From Doryteuthis pealeii (taxonomy: Eukaryota > Mollusca > Cephalopoda > Myopsida > Loliginidae), in the NCBI GenBank assembly GCA_023376005.1, contig CM042138.1, positions 94,264,656 through 94,328,655 on the forward strand: a DNA stretch of 64,000 nucleotides, given 5' to 3'. The notes below the pieces were generated by a model. It worked only from the letters and a program-made list of their open reading frames with translations. It made no database searches and was not told the DNA's origin. Within the stretch, counting starts at the first letter, position 1. Every line of letters starts with the position of its first letter. The position numbers and the translations under genes were made by a program. Below, in pieces: positions 35,103 to 45,367 of this stretch.

Positions 35103-35259
35103 CTAGTGACAACTTTTTTTCTTTACTTCTTCGGCCTTCTTAACTTTTATTTTTAATTTTAATGGCCACGTCCACCTGTTTTGGTTGAAACGGTGAAAGT
35201 TAAAGAAAATAACATCAGTATCAACACCATTTTCAATCAGTAATAAATTATTATCACTG

Positions 35260-35377
35260 ATGATAATAATGACAACAACTGGAGACGCCTCGTATTTTCT
35301 TCAAAAAAATATCAAGGATTACAAACGGTGCCACAGTAGCAGTTACTATGGACAACAGAAGAAATCCATCAGGCATG
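35260..35377 (+). CDS. MORN1: MORN1-like gene, exon 1
   Basis: First coding exon. ATG at 35,260 is the first in-frame start after an upstream TGA at 35,194; a second in-frame ATG at 35,269 (MTTTGDASY) is equally possible. It encodes about 39 residues, hydrophilic and basic towards the end (CHSSSYYGQQKKSIRH), and stops at a GTAAGT donor (35,378) in phase 1. The last base G joins the GT at the start of the exon at 50,469 to give a Gly codon, continuing into a MORN repeat. The link to that exon is inferred from phase, strand and order. MORN1 proteins have a short divergent leader before the first MORN repeat, which fits. The gene lies head to head with another first exon across an X-box promoter, which suits a ciliary role. 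Confidence 0.6.
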
Positions 35378-35475
35378 GTAAGTAATAAAAAAAAAAAAAT
35401 TTTAAAGAGAGAAAATATTTTTTAAATTTAATTGGAAAGATTTTGCGACAAAGTTTTTTTGTTTTTTTTTTTAAT

Positions 35476-35560
35476 GCAGAATAGCGCGCAAAAGAATCAC
35501 ATTTTACAAATAAAATTTTTTTACAAATCACATTTTACAAATAAAATTTAAATACCATTA
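35476..35560. repeat. Fold-G fragment
   Basis: 'aatgcagaatagcgcgcaa' followed by a tandem 'aatcacattttacaaataaaa' twice and 'taccattagatatcgg'. Recognisable relative of 11,818-12,010. Confidence 0.6.
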
Positions 35561-35870
35561 GATATCGGAAACTCCCGGGGGTCCAGTGATCTTCGGCCGC
35601 TGGACAGATAAAGTAATTAACAGCGTTGATCCCAGGGGGCTATCCCCCAGGCAATACTTGATTTAAAGCTGCGGGGCTGGGTTTATTGCCCAGAGCCTGA
35701 GGCGTCCCCCCCCCCCTTGAGGGGAAATGCCGACGGAATCAACGCATTTTTGTGCTTAACACCCATGAGCTTCTGCTTGTGGGTGGGCCCACATAATAAT
35801 GTCCTTGTGTCACGTCCTCATAAGTGTAGTAAGAGGCAAATACCCTTAACACTGCACTAACCCTTGCGTC
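35561..35870. repeat. GC-rich block of unknown class
   Basis: Markedly GC-richer than its surroundings. Contains CCAGTGATCTTCGGCCGCTGG (interrupted palindrome), 'cccagggggctatcccccag', a run of 12 C and 'cttgtgggtgggcccac'. No frame or known repeat is recognised; it is wedged between two Fold-G pieces. Confidence 0.5.
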
Positions 35871-35884
35871 TCAAAGGTTTCTAG

Positions 35885-36075
35885 TATATCCGTCATTTCT
35901 GTAATGAAATGTAATGCTTTTTATACGTAATACAATGATATATCTATTACAAATGTAGAATAGCACGCAAGAGATAATATCATTAGATTATGTATAAAAT
36001 GCATTACAATTACAAGGAAATACCCGAAACCTTTGAGACACTAAGGGTAGGGTTATAGATAGGGTTAGGGTGTAG
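35885..36075. repeat. Fold-G copy
   Basis: Contains 'agaatagcacgcaagagata', 'atatcattagatta' and 'gggtagggttat', matching the family body. Left side is an inverted scrap ('gaaatgtaatgctttttata'). Confidence 0.65.
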
Positions 36076-36097
36076 ATTGTGAATTCAGTAGCGTAAA

Positions 36098-36470
36098 TCT
36101 TTACCATAGTCTACTGAACAGATGTTAGTGGACTGTGAAATGAAGTCCAATGTATAAATTTCTCAACTGGGATTAACACTTTTAATAAAAAATAAAACTC
36201 TAAGGAAAAAATAACTTAATTCATTAACTTAGGTATTTACAAAATACGAACTAGGCACCGCTAAAGTTGCCGCAAAATCCGTATTTTACAAAATAAATTT
36301 TCCTCCCGATTGAAAAAAAAATACCAAAAATCAGGGAATTATATGATTTTAATGAAATTATAAGTGTTGATTTATCAATGAAGAATTTTATAATGCCTCG
36401 CTTATTTTATTTCAAAATAGTTTAAAATGAATTAAGAATAAATTACACGTGTAAAATTATTTTGCTGTTT
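36098..36470 (+). repeat. Rep-I copy
   Basis: Matches 29,393 onward in direct orientation: 'taccatagtctac', 'gaaatgaagtccaa', 'actctaaggaaaaaataact', then 'ttgatttatcaatgaagaat'. Confidence 0.7.
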
Positions 36471-37479
36471 TTTACTGGTGATCTGTATGTTACTACTTTT
36501 CGACTTAGACAAAAATTTGACCTTAAATAATCGATTTAATTAATCTTAATTCGTTTTTAAAATGAAAAGCAGACGACATTTTGGCAGACCCTATGTTGAA
36601 TATAAAGAAGTTCCCAACTTCTTAAAAAATATTTTAAAACAATAAAGAACGGAAAATTATCTTTTTACTGTTATCTTTTTAATATAAAGAACAATTCCAA
36701 GTTTATGAGTTAAAAAAAGGAAAAAACAAATTTCTGTTGCATAAAACATACGTTTTTATTGTTTTAAATGAATGAATTGTTTGGTTTTTCATATATTTCC
36801 CGCCAAAATATAAGGTACGGCTATAAGTGTCATTTTTACCATATTACCAGCAGCAGCAGCTGTTGTTAGCACTAGAGATACAAATTTATGATGTTTAACG
36901 GCTTCCATATAAAAAAAAAAGACATCAATTTTTAATTCAAAATTATTTTCAATATTTTTTTTATAAAGACTATCAAAATTTAATCTTATTATTTTTAGCT
37001 ATATATTTTTAATACAATATTTTCTTTAATTAAATAAATACGCCTTTGTCTACAAGTGAATGTAAGAATTTATTTTACATTTATAAATTTTAAGATATCT
37101 CTAAAATAAAAAATACAAAAGTAGATAAGTTGAAATTTTAATATCACATTCCTTAGGAAATAAGTAAGACATTACTATCAACTTTACCAAAATATCGATT
37201 TTTTTTTTTTTGTTTTACATAGTATCTGTCATTGAATTATCTTTTCAAAAATGTAAAAATTATTTTCTTCCTCAAAAAAATTATGGGGATCAATGCATGA
37301 AACAAAAACTAATGAAAAAATAATTTTTAATTTAGAGTAAACATTTATTTAGAATAAAAGATCTTTTTTTCTTACTTCATATACCAAAAATTTTATTAAA
37401 ATCGGATTTTTAGTTGATTTTTGTTGATTTTTTAAAGAATTTCCTGTAATCTCCCATTTTGCAAGGCGTGTGAATTTGT
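36471..37479. other. AT-rich, nothing recognised
   Basis: Contains a short (CAG)n-like 'cagcagcagcagc' at 36,851. No gene. Confidence 0.5.
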
Positions 37480-37800
37480 ACAGCCCAATATAAAAAGCAT
37501 TACATTTTATGGAAATACCTGAAATCTTTAAGACACTAGAGTTAGGGTCAGAGTTAGTGTAAGGATAATGATTAGTTTTAGGATTAGTATTGGGATTAGA
37601 TTTAGGCTACTTCAGGAGTTTCCGTAATTTAATGCTATTCATATGTAAACGTGATTCTAATGATATTATCTCTTGTGTGCTATTCTGTATATGTACCCAA
37701 GAGATAATATCATTAGAATCACATTTTATGTATAAATAGCATTAGATGTTGGAAACTCCCAAAGTAACACAACCCTAACTCTAACAATAACATAGATTGT
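37480..37800. mobile_element. Fold-G copy, double ended
   Basis: 'aaaaagcattacattttatg' body, then 'aatgatattatctcttgtg', 'gctattctg' and directly afterwards the inverted 'aagagataatatcattagaa', so two elements or arms meet near 37,690. Internal 'gttagggtcagagttag' resembles the other copies. Confidence 0.65.
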
Positions 37801-38317
37801 TGAATAAGTGGGCACATAGCTACTTGATATGGTGTGGTTTAGTCGACTCATAGTGTTAGCAAAAATGAGAACACAAGACATATTTTAATGGAGGTACTGG
37901 ACACACATGCTTACACATTGGTTTACTTCACTGAACAGAATGATACAAGACAAAGGGAAAATGAATTACACACCAATTCCTGGTAGCACCAACAGAGTTT
38001 GTGTAGTAATTTACCACATAGTTCTGGAAACACGACCTACAGGCAGTAGCCCCATATGCTCAAGGGATTATTTTAGTTAGTAAAACTCAACATAGATTGT
38101 AATAGATAATAGAATATTTTAGAATGACAGAAAATTTTCTGTAAAGATTCTTTGAAATAAAAAGGATTGTAAGGCATGAACTCATAAGGAATTTTTTTTT
38201 AAACATTAAAATATGAACAAGTCTGTTGTTGGGCATAATTTTTTTTCCTTTTTTTGTTCAGATCTTTTCATTATTTGAAATTATTTGGACAATTCATGAA
38301 TTATACACTTTAATCTG
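37801..38317. other. Unassigned
   Basis: Mixed sequence with no recognised element or gene. Confidence 0.45.
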
Positions 38318-38615
38318 GTGCTGTATGTGGTGAATTGTTATCATCATAGATAATGGACATGGTGAACCGAGTTCAAATCCTGGACAAGGTAGTTTGCATT
38401 TCACATAGTGCTAATACCCTTGCAAAAAATGAATCAAATAATTCTCCCTCCATCTATGAGTAAATAGCAGAGCAGACTGAGTTCTTTAACCTTGGTATGA
38501 CAACCAGCCTAGAAGAAGGAAAACTCTGAATTCAAACCTGTTAAACTCTGTTTAAAATTGATGTTGTGTCTCATCCTGCTCAAATGGAGGGGTTGAGTAA
38601 ATATATATATATACC
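38318..38615 (+). repeat. SINE-B copy
   Basis: 'gtggtgaattgttatcatc' (A box), 'gagttcaaatcctgg' (B box), full body and TA tail. Confidence 0.8.
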
Positions 38616-38955
38616 TAATTTGAATATTAATTTTCTGTAAAGATTCTTTTGAATAAAAGCATTTTAAAGATAGAGATAACATTTGTTTAACACTGTATAA
38701 TGCCATGCAAAAATTAATTTTAAAAAAGTTTTAAAAAAAGATTTTGATACCCAAGTATGAATAAAACAAAACCTGTAAAATCCAAACAACAAACCAACCA
38801 TCCCATAAACCAACCACACACACACATACATATGCACACACACATATGTACATAAAACCATAATAAATTAATTATATTTCAACAAATGAAGGTATTGATT
38901 TTAACAAACTAACAAACCTAATAATAAAACCTTTTTTCTTTAAATGTTTTCTAAA
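38616..38955. other. AT-rich spacer
   Basis: Short (CA)n near 38,812-38,842; nothing else recognised. Confidence 0.5.
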
Positions 38956-39579
38956 TCTTATTATAATGGAGATTGTGTGTTTTTCTGTCTGTAACTGAAA
39001 CTATATTACTACTCAAGTCACAATTCTCTTAGTTATTTACGTCACATTCTCCATGATTTTATTTTTATTTAAACCTCAGTTATTAATAAAAATTGTTTTA
39101 CCTTATTAATACTGTTGACCATATCTACATACTAATAATATGCAATTTTATATATATATATATACAACAAAATAGTGGTTTAGAGTGTGAACGGGAAGGC
39201 CAATTTGCATATTGATCTTACAAATTGTATTTTAATAAATATGTGCTTGGTATTATTGATTTCTAATTGTTTGGTTTTATTTTAGTGAATATGAGCAAAA
39301 ATCTTGGGAATAAATCTTAAAAGAAATCCAATAACAAGAAGAAATAACTGTAATTTTATTCTTTACTTCCTAATTTAACTAAATAGTTAAATTAGGAAAA
39401 TTTAGCAGTGAAAGACGGGAGTTTCAGTTGTTCTTTTTTTTTTATTATACCCCCCTCTGTTTCAAATCTTTTCATCTGCATCCTTATTTAGCTTCATTAA
39501 CCTTTCTAATTTGATATAATATTTTATTATATTAAAACTTAAATACTTGCACCCTACGGAGGGTGCATATATTTGCTAG
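38956..39579 (+). mobile_element. Helitron-F, best-preserved copy
   Basis: Begins A|TC ('TCTTATTATAATGGAGATTG'). The 3' end has a perfect 8-bp stem TGCACCCT/AGGGTGCA with loop ACGG (39,548-39,567), an 8-base spacer, then CTAG at 39,576-39,579 followed by T. That is the textbook Helitron terminus. 624 bp, no helicase frame, so non-autonomous. Confidence 0.85.
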
Positions 39580-39584
39580 TTATT

Positions 39585-39870
39585 ACAAAGTATTTTCTCA
39601 TTTCTACTTTATAACCATTTGTCATTTTCTCTCTTTTCTTTTCTTTTCTTTTTCTTTATTTCTCTTCTTTCTTTTACTCTTTCTTCTCCTCACTTTCTTT
39701 CTTATAATGTACTTAGGCTTTCTTACTTTTCCTTCTCTCTTTTACTTATTAAAATTCACATTTTTGTATTTCATCTCTGATGATTTGGATGATCTCATTT
39801 TCAACCAGAGGGTGTTGCAAGATGATAATGGTTGGAAGATTAAGGAACATGAGTATTAATGTATAGATTC
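39585..39870 (+). repeat. Rep-E 3' part
   Basis: Pyrimidine-rich lead, then 'tttcatctctgatgatttgg', 'aaccagagggtgttgcaaga' and 'gattaaggaacatgagtatt'. It follows the Helitron end directly. Confidence 0.65.
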
Positions 39871-40431
39871 TTTCTGCCTTTCACTGTCACCATTAATCTT
39901 TTCTCTTGTTGTTGCCTTATTTACTAGGGAGTAATTCCATGTCAAATCATCCAGAAAAAAGTAAAATTGTCACCCACCCACTTCAATTTTTCTGTAATTA
40001 TTTGCAGGTGTGAACTATGTTAACATTAGACAATTCCCAAAATTTGAGTTATGTCGGGTTTTAGCTCTCCAAATTTGAGGGGAAATATGGCGACTTTTTG
40101 TATTCTATTTTTGTCTGTAAAATAAGTTCTAGAGCTTCCATACTCCTAAAAATTGGTTAATAAAAGCATTTTGCCCAAGGAATCCAAAAATGCTATTGAA
40201 AAAGTCTTAAAATCAACCAATTTTAAGTTATTGATGATTTCTGATTTCTGATAGCAAGATCTATATCCTGATGTGGCACTGTGTCTACAGCAAAAACATT
40301 TTCTATTATTATTTCACGTATATTGAACATTATTTGTACCAAAAAGATCATTTGGTTTTTGCTAGGGTCAGTAAAAAATTCTGCAATATTTTGGAACCTG
40401 CTATTTTATACATATGTGGTATATTTTGTAT
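39871..40431. other. Unassigned repeat-like interval
   Basis: 39,930-39,957 'gtaattccatgtcaaatcat' recurs inverted at about 50,778-50,805, hinting at another family. No gene. Confidence 0.45.
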
Positions 40432-40705
40432 ATCATGTGGAGGTGTCTGTGATGTAATGGTTATTGTCGTAGAACATGGACACAGTTCAAATCCTGGATG
40501 AGGGTGTTTGCATTTCACAAAGCACTAATAACCTTAGGAAAGGTATGTATCGAACCATTCTCCCTCTAGCTATTGGTAAATAGTAGGGTATACCAGACTC
40601 TTTGTATGATAACTGGTCTAGGAGAAGGAAAACTCTGAATTCAAACCTGTTAAACTTTGCATAAAAAATTGACCTTGTGTCGCATCCTGAGAGGTTGGGT
40701 AAATA
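40432..40705 (+). repeat. SINE-B copy
   Basis: 'tgtgatgtaatggttattgt' (A box), 'cagttcaaatcctgg' (B box) and the body through 'gagaaggaaaactctgaatt'. Confidence 0.8.
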
Positions 40706-40822
40706 CATGTATCACTTGACTGAAGCAGCTTAAGCCACGGAAGGTACCACTGTAGTTGGTAGTATTGTAGTAGTGGTGCACTGCATTGCTTCACTCTGTG
40801 TTTGATTTGAACAGCTGCACAG

Positions 40823-40950
40823 ATGAACATGAAACATAGTCAAATTGGGGAGACTTATAATCTACGAATTTGAACTAAACCTTAATACTGCAGAAGCAAC
40901 CAAAAACATTTGTTGTGCAAAAGGTGAAGACACAGTTGATCCTATGTCAG
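40823..40950 (+). pseudogene. Mariner transposase N-terminal fragment
   Basis: Encodes the start of a mariner-type transposase helix-turn-helix: a SQIG.LI region, YEFELNLNTAEATKNIC and CAKGEDTVD, close to the familiar mariner/SETMAR N-terminus (FxxxHNAxEAxRNIC..). Here one extra G at about 40,847-40,850 shifts the frame between the start and YEF; the second copy at 63,705 has one G fewer and reads through. After about 40,950 the frame runs into an inserted element (40,985-41,440). The catalytic DD34D part is absent. Confidence 0.65.
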
Positions 40951-40984
40951 GTCACTCAATATGCTACTGGTATTATATAACCCA

Positions 40985-41440
40985 GTACTACCTGTTTCAT
41001 AGTTGGATCATCAGGGATTAAACTGGTAACTCCACAGATTTCGTGTCTCCATCATCGTCAGGAATCAATGGCTTTTTGCATACTTGTCACTGCATCTGTG
41101 GAAAATCTGCAATGATGGAGACGCCCTTTGGATTTTTGCCAGAGCTCCTTTAGCCAGGTTGTGGCCCTAATACCACTGGGTGCCAAACCTGTCTGTCTTG
41201 GGTGGCCCTACCAGAAACTTAAATTCCTGACGGCATAGCTCTGAGACTACTAAGTTTACACAGCCCAGCCGTGATGAGGAAGGGTTGGACTTTAGAAATA
41301 ATGTACTAGATGACCGTTGAGCAAAGAGCTTCCTCTGCCCTTTTACAGGTTTTTTGTTCTGCAGAGTGTCTAGCCACCCTACTCACCAGACAAAATCTGT
41401 AGGATTACCGGTTTAGTCACTGATGATCTGGCTACAAAAC
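40985..41440. mobile_element. TIR element inserted after mariner fragment
   Basis: 'tggatcatcagggattaaac' plus 'tggtaactccacagatttcg' at the left is mirrored at the right by 'acaaaatctgtaggattac' and 'cggtttagtcactgatgatc', giving imperfect inverted ends of about 50 bp around 350 bp of mixed sequence. A third, direct copy of the right end lies at about 41,662-41,705. Confidence 0.6.
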
Positions 41441-41734
41441 AATTAATTTAGCAGTGTTTAATACAATTTAAGTGAGAGAAAAAATCAGTAAACAATAAAA
41501 TAAAATGAACCTTTGATTCTTGAATTATTTTTTAATTGGAAAGATGGATAATGAGGACATCCCAAATATCAGGTTGCAGGTTTGTGAATTTTAGCCACAA
41601 ATCACCATGTTCTATGTTCTAAGTTCTTCTATGTTTACTTAGTAAATAATGTACATGACTAAACCCTTCTCACCAAACAAAATCTATGGGGTTACCGGTT
41701 TAGTTGCTCCGACTATGAAACAGGTAGTAGTAGT
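41441..41734. other. Spacer with TIR scrap
   Basis: AT-rich. 41,662-41,705 repeats 'ttctcaccaaacaaaatc' and 'ggttaccggtttagt' from the preceding element. Confidence 0.5.
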
Positions 41735-41945
41735 AAAGTTAAGTTGACAGTGTGGCCTAATGTCAGTATTAGTCAGACATTGGGGCAGTCTTTTCTAGCA
41801 CTAAACCAAGGAGATTGTTTTTTGGCACCTGAGGTGGAGCACCACACCTATCATCAGCTCCTCACTTTACCACACAGATCCTTGTGCTACTCATACACTG
41901 AGTGGGCGAGGGCCGGTATCAAAACTGGAACCATTGCAAAACCTT
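41735..41945 (-). repeat. SINE-A copy
   Basis: Reverse-complement SINE-A: 'gtgtggcctaatgtcag', 'accaaggagattgtttt', 'catcagctcctcactttacc' and 'gcgagggccggtatc'. Confidence 0.75.
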
Positions 41946-42037
41946 TGACTCACCCTAGTATTTATTCATTTTCTATATTTCCACCCTTACTCTTTAATTC
42001 TCTCCCTCTTCACTTTTGTTTCTTCTCTGTTTCATCT

Positions 42038-42041
<4 letters not shown>

Positions 42042-42092
<51 letters not shown>
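42042..42092. repeat. (CT)n microsatellite
   Basis: About 25 uninterrupted CT units inside a pyrimidine-rich stretch. Confidence 0.95.
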
Positions 42093-42095
<3 letters not shown>

Positions 42096-42813
42096 CTTCT
42101 TTAAAGCTATCAATATCTATCGTTCCTGTTCTTGTATTAATCCTAATCAGTTGAATATCACTTGACTTTTCTATTCATTCTTGTTTCCTATCTCAATCAA
42201 CAACATCTCTAAAATTGCATCCACTTTTAAGAGCCACTTTTACCAATCACTATTATCTTTCAATTAAAATGACAGCCGGTAATTTTATATTTTCCTCTAG
42301 AATTGCAATATTTTCTTGATATCTCACTTTCAAAGCCAAGTGTTGGCAAAAATATATCCAGCCATTTTATCTGCAGATTTTCAAGTAGTAAAAACAAAAA
42401 CAAAAATAAAATCTTCTCTTTATATTTGCTAAGACAACAAGAGAATTCTACTTGGCATTAAATAACAGTGTATCTAATTATGCAATATTATAAGTCAAGA
42501 CAATTCATTATTGATATCAAATGAACAAACATTGATTATCCTTGGGAAAGGTAAGTATTTACCCAACCTATTCAATACAGGTAGGATGTGACACAAGGTC
42601 ACAAGTATGGACTATCCAACCAAGATTGAACTTGCTATTCAGTAGTAGTAGCAGTAATGTAAAAATGAAAATGCATAACATTTTTCTATATTGTCTGATA
42701 TTATTCTTTTCTAATGCTGTGATACAATATAATAGATAAAAATACTTGGAACTTGACTATAAATGAAAACTATGCACAAACTTGCTTTCTACTGATATGT
42801 AGCATATTGATAT

Positions 42814-43360
42814 AAAGTATGAAAGACATGGTCAGTATTGTTCAGACATCAAGAGTACAATTGCAAATGGCATTTCCATGGTGCTATACTGTCTATCTGA
42901 TAGACTCTATCAGATTGAACAGTAATCTGTTTGCTTTCTAATCACTGCTGGGTCTTCCAGCCCACATGTCCTTGTATAGGGCCCATGTGACAATAAAAAA
43001 TGCCCAGTCGCCGTCTGTTGTGTTTAGCTCTATCGAGGGTCTCTTCGGTTTCCTAATATGTGACCTGTTCAGCTGCCCATTTGGCCTTTCCTTCCTGAGT
43101 GTGATATTTTCCTGTTGTAGTTCCACAAGTTGTTTCATAAACTCCAAATATCGTTGGTCTATGATTATTTGTTGCGTAGCTATGTCCGTTTTTATCACTT
43201 TTTGAAGTTCGAAGTCAAAAACCTCCTCGTAGCACCATATAAAGTACAAAAGACATAGTCCGTATTATTCAGACATCAAGAGTACAATTGCAAATGGCCT
43301 CTTCCATGGCTCTATTTATACTGTCTATCTGATCATGGGTAGATCACCCTGTTCAGTCTA
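42814..43360 (-). mobile_element. Retroelement fragment bracketed by direct repeats
   Basis: Segments at about 42,814-42,925 and 43,238-43,350 are similar direct repeats ('gttcagacatcaagagtaca', 'attgcaaatggc', 'actgtctatctgat'). They flank the gag-like frame. They might be LTR remnants or a local duplication. Confidence 0.5.
42938..43249 (-). pseudogene. Gag-like fragment of an LTR retrotransposon (probable)
   Basis: A 103-residue - strand frame with a coiled-coil-like stretch (FMKQLVELQQENITLRKE) followed by a basic proline segment and a WAFFIVTWALYKDM motif. A short coiled coil followed by W-x-F-F-x3-W-x2-Y is typical of gag-like proteins of Ty3/gypsy-type elements in invertebrates; this is a style match, not a database match. 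The frame stops soon after, with no zinc knuckle, protease or RT. The start lies in one of the flanking direct repeats, so the element is truncated. Confidence 0.45.
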
Positions 43361-43507
43361 AACAGCCTTTTACAAGTGGAAAAATATCTTGCCAGCACAC
43401 CACATTAGATAGTTTGAAAAGCACTGATGTAGTGAACCTAATAAGAGTGATGGCTGATAGGGATGGATAGTAAGAGAGAGTCAAGGGAATCCATGCTGTT
43501 GGCATGC

Positions 43508-43553
<46 letters not shown>

Positions 43554-43554
43554 T
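43361..43554. repeat. Repeat 3' end with (GAT)n tail
   Basis: 'gaatccatgctgttggcatg' then (GATGAT)n at about 43,510-43,551. Trinucleotide tails of this kind are common at retroelement 3' ends. Confidence 0.6.
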
Positions 43555-44075
43555 AAAACTCAAAAACTAGCAGGACCTGTGGATACACCATAGTATGATA
43601 ATTTAATTCTTACAACATTTGATATGTTTACTTAAGAGCTATTTCAAAGTAGTTCAATATGTAAAAGTATTGATTTAACTCTCTCTCACTCATTTTTTTC
43701 TTTCTTTCTTTCTTTTCATCTTTTCATTATGTTCAATTAAAACAGATTAGCGTTATCACCTCTGCGCGATCACCCCTCCCTCTCTCTATTTTTCCTCATC
43801 TCATTTTTTTTCTTTCTTTCTTTTTTCTTATTATATTTTTTCTGTGTAGCATGTCCCTTTTCTTTCTTTATAATAAAAACAGAATGGTCCATTATTTAGC
43901 TGAGGTAAGGGCACTCAGGAGAAGAAACAAAATCAATGGATAAGCAACACCGGATAATCAGGATTTACACTTTTGCATTTTATCCTGGACGATTTGGACA
44001 ATCTCATTTTTAACCAGAGGGTATTGAAAGATGATAATTGTCAGAAGATTAAGGAACAAGAGTATTAATATATAG
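43555..44075 (+). repeat. Rep-E, full copy
   Basis: Starts 'actagcaggacctgtggata', contains 'gattagcgttatcacctctg', 'aataaaaacagaatggtcca', 'ttatttagctgagg' and ends 'aaccagagggtattg'..'ggaacaagagtatt'. Confidence 0.75.
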
Positions 44076-44639
44076 ATTGTTATCCCTCTTGTACAGAGAA
44101 CTATATCTCTTCAGTTTTATGTTTATTTCCTCTTATATTCATCTATTGGCATTAAATGACCCACAGGGGTTGATATGCCGTTAAACAAAACTCAAACATA
44201 TATTCATCTATTTTGTCTAACACTTAATTTGCTGCTATGTTAAATATAGATCAAAGAATATATGATTAGCTAAGTTCTTGAAAGCTAATCTAACTTTAGC
44301 ACTTACTGAATAAGCCCACTAGTAAGAACATAAATTATTCAGTAACAACGGACACATTTACCATAGCATATTTCGGTTGTAGAGACAAGTGTTGCTGTCT
44401 AGAGAAATATACTGTCATCTTTACACTGTGTGTGTTTGGGAAGTGTGGTGCAATTGTTCATTTTTTAGCCTCATGCTGAATAAATAACAAACAAGAAAAA
44501 GAGAGAAAAAATTACTGGTTGACACAACTAAATTTCATAAATATTGTTACAAGTGTTTATTTTATTTATTTGTTTTATTTTTTTGTTTTGTTCATTTTCT
44601 AATTACAAGTTTACCTAGCCTTTTTTTCTTTTGGTTTAA
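44076..44639. other. Unassigned
   Basis: Includes a Rep-C tail scrap at 44,146-44,190 ('ggcattaaatgacccacagg'). Otherwise not recognised. Confidence 0.5.
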
Positions 44640-45140
44640 AATTCGGTTTGGTTTGTTTGTTCTATGGCATATCAACCCTTTTCAGACCATTTAATGCCGA
44701 AACAAGTCATTTTTGGTTTGTTTGTTTTATGGCATATCAACCCTTTTCAGATCATTTAATGCCGAAACAAGTCATTTTCGGTTTGTTTTGTTTTATGGCA
44801 TATCAACCCTTTTCAGATCATTTAATGCCGAAACAAGTCATTTTTGGTTTGTTTGTTTTATGGCATATCAACCCTTTTCAGATCATTTAATGCCGAAACA
44901 AGTCATTTTCGGTTTGTTTGTTTTATGGCATATCAACCCTTTTCAGATCATTTAATGCTGAAACAAGTCATTTTGGTTTGTTTGTTTTATGGCATAACCT
45001 TTTCAGATCCTTTAATGCCGAAATAAGTCATTTTTGGTTTGTTTGTTTTATGGCATATCAACCCTTTTTAGATCATTTAATGCCGAAACAAGTTTATGGC
45101 ATATCAACCCTTTTTTATTTAATGCTGAAACAAATCATTT
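44640..45140. repeat. Satellite array, about 66-bp unit x8
   Basis: Eight head-to-tail units of 'tttgttttatggcatatcaa', 'cccttttcagatcattta' and 'atgccgaaacaagtcattt', the last ones shortened. The unit equals the tail module of Rep-C, so the array arose by amplifying a retroelement 3' end. Open frames here are repeats of the same peptide and not genes. Confidence 0.9.
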
Positions 45141-45182
45141 TGATAAAAGTTTCTATGTTTCAAGTTCTTATTATCTTCAAGT

Positions 45183-45367
45183 TGGTATATATATCTACCA
45201 ACTCCTTTGCATGAGTAGGATGTGACACAAGATCAATTTTTAAGCGGTGTTTACCAGGTTTGATTTCAGAGTTTTCCTTCTCCTAGACCAGTTGCCATAT
45301 TATGGTTGAAGAGCCCAGTCTGCTGTACTATTTACCCATAGCTGGAGGAAGAATAGTTCATTTGGTT
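45183..45367 (-). repeat. SINE-B, 5'-truncated
   Basis: Reverse complement of the SINE-B 3' half: 'gagtaggatgtgacacaaga', 'gagttttccttctcctagac', 'cccatagctggaggaagaat'. Confidence 0.75.

Larger units (their letters stand above)
34966..35259. promoter_or_regulatory. Candidate bidirectional promoter
   Basis: Less AT-rich and visibly richer in CpG than its surroundings, with several CG dinucleotides (GCGCGAG, AACGCG, CGAACG). It lies between two divergent first exons, contains a CCAATTGG (inverted CCAAT boxes) at 35,082-35,089 and two X-box-like sites. No TATA box is evident. Confidence 0.65.

Noticed and set aside
36030..36070. TTAGGG-like phrases suggesting interstitial telomere repeat
   Set aside because: Only irregular 'gggttaggg' phrases inside Fold-G elements; no array.
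41744..42154. 136-residue + strand frame
   Set aside because: Crosses an inverted SINE-A and a (CT)n microsatellite; no motif.
44648..45225. Overlapping frames with a repeated 21-residue peptide
   Set aside because: The 66-bp satellite unit is a multiple of three, so open frames arise automatically; the unit is a retroelement tail.
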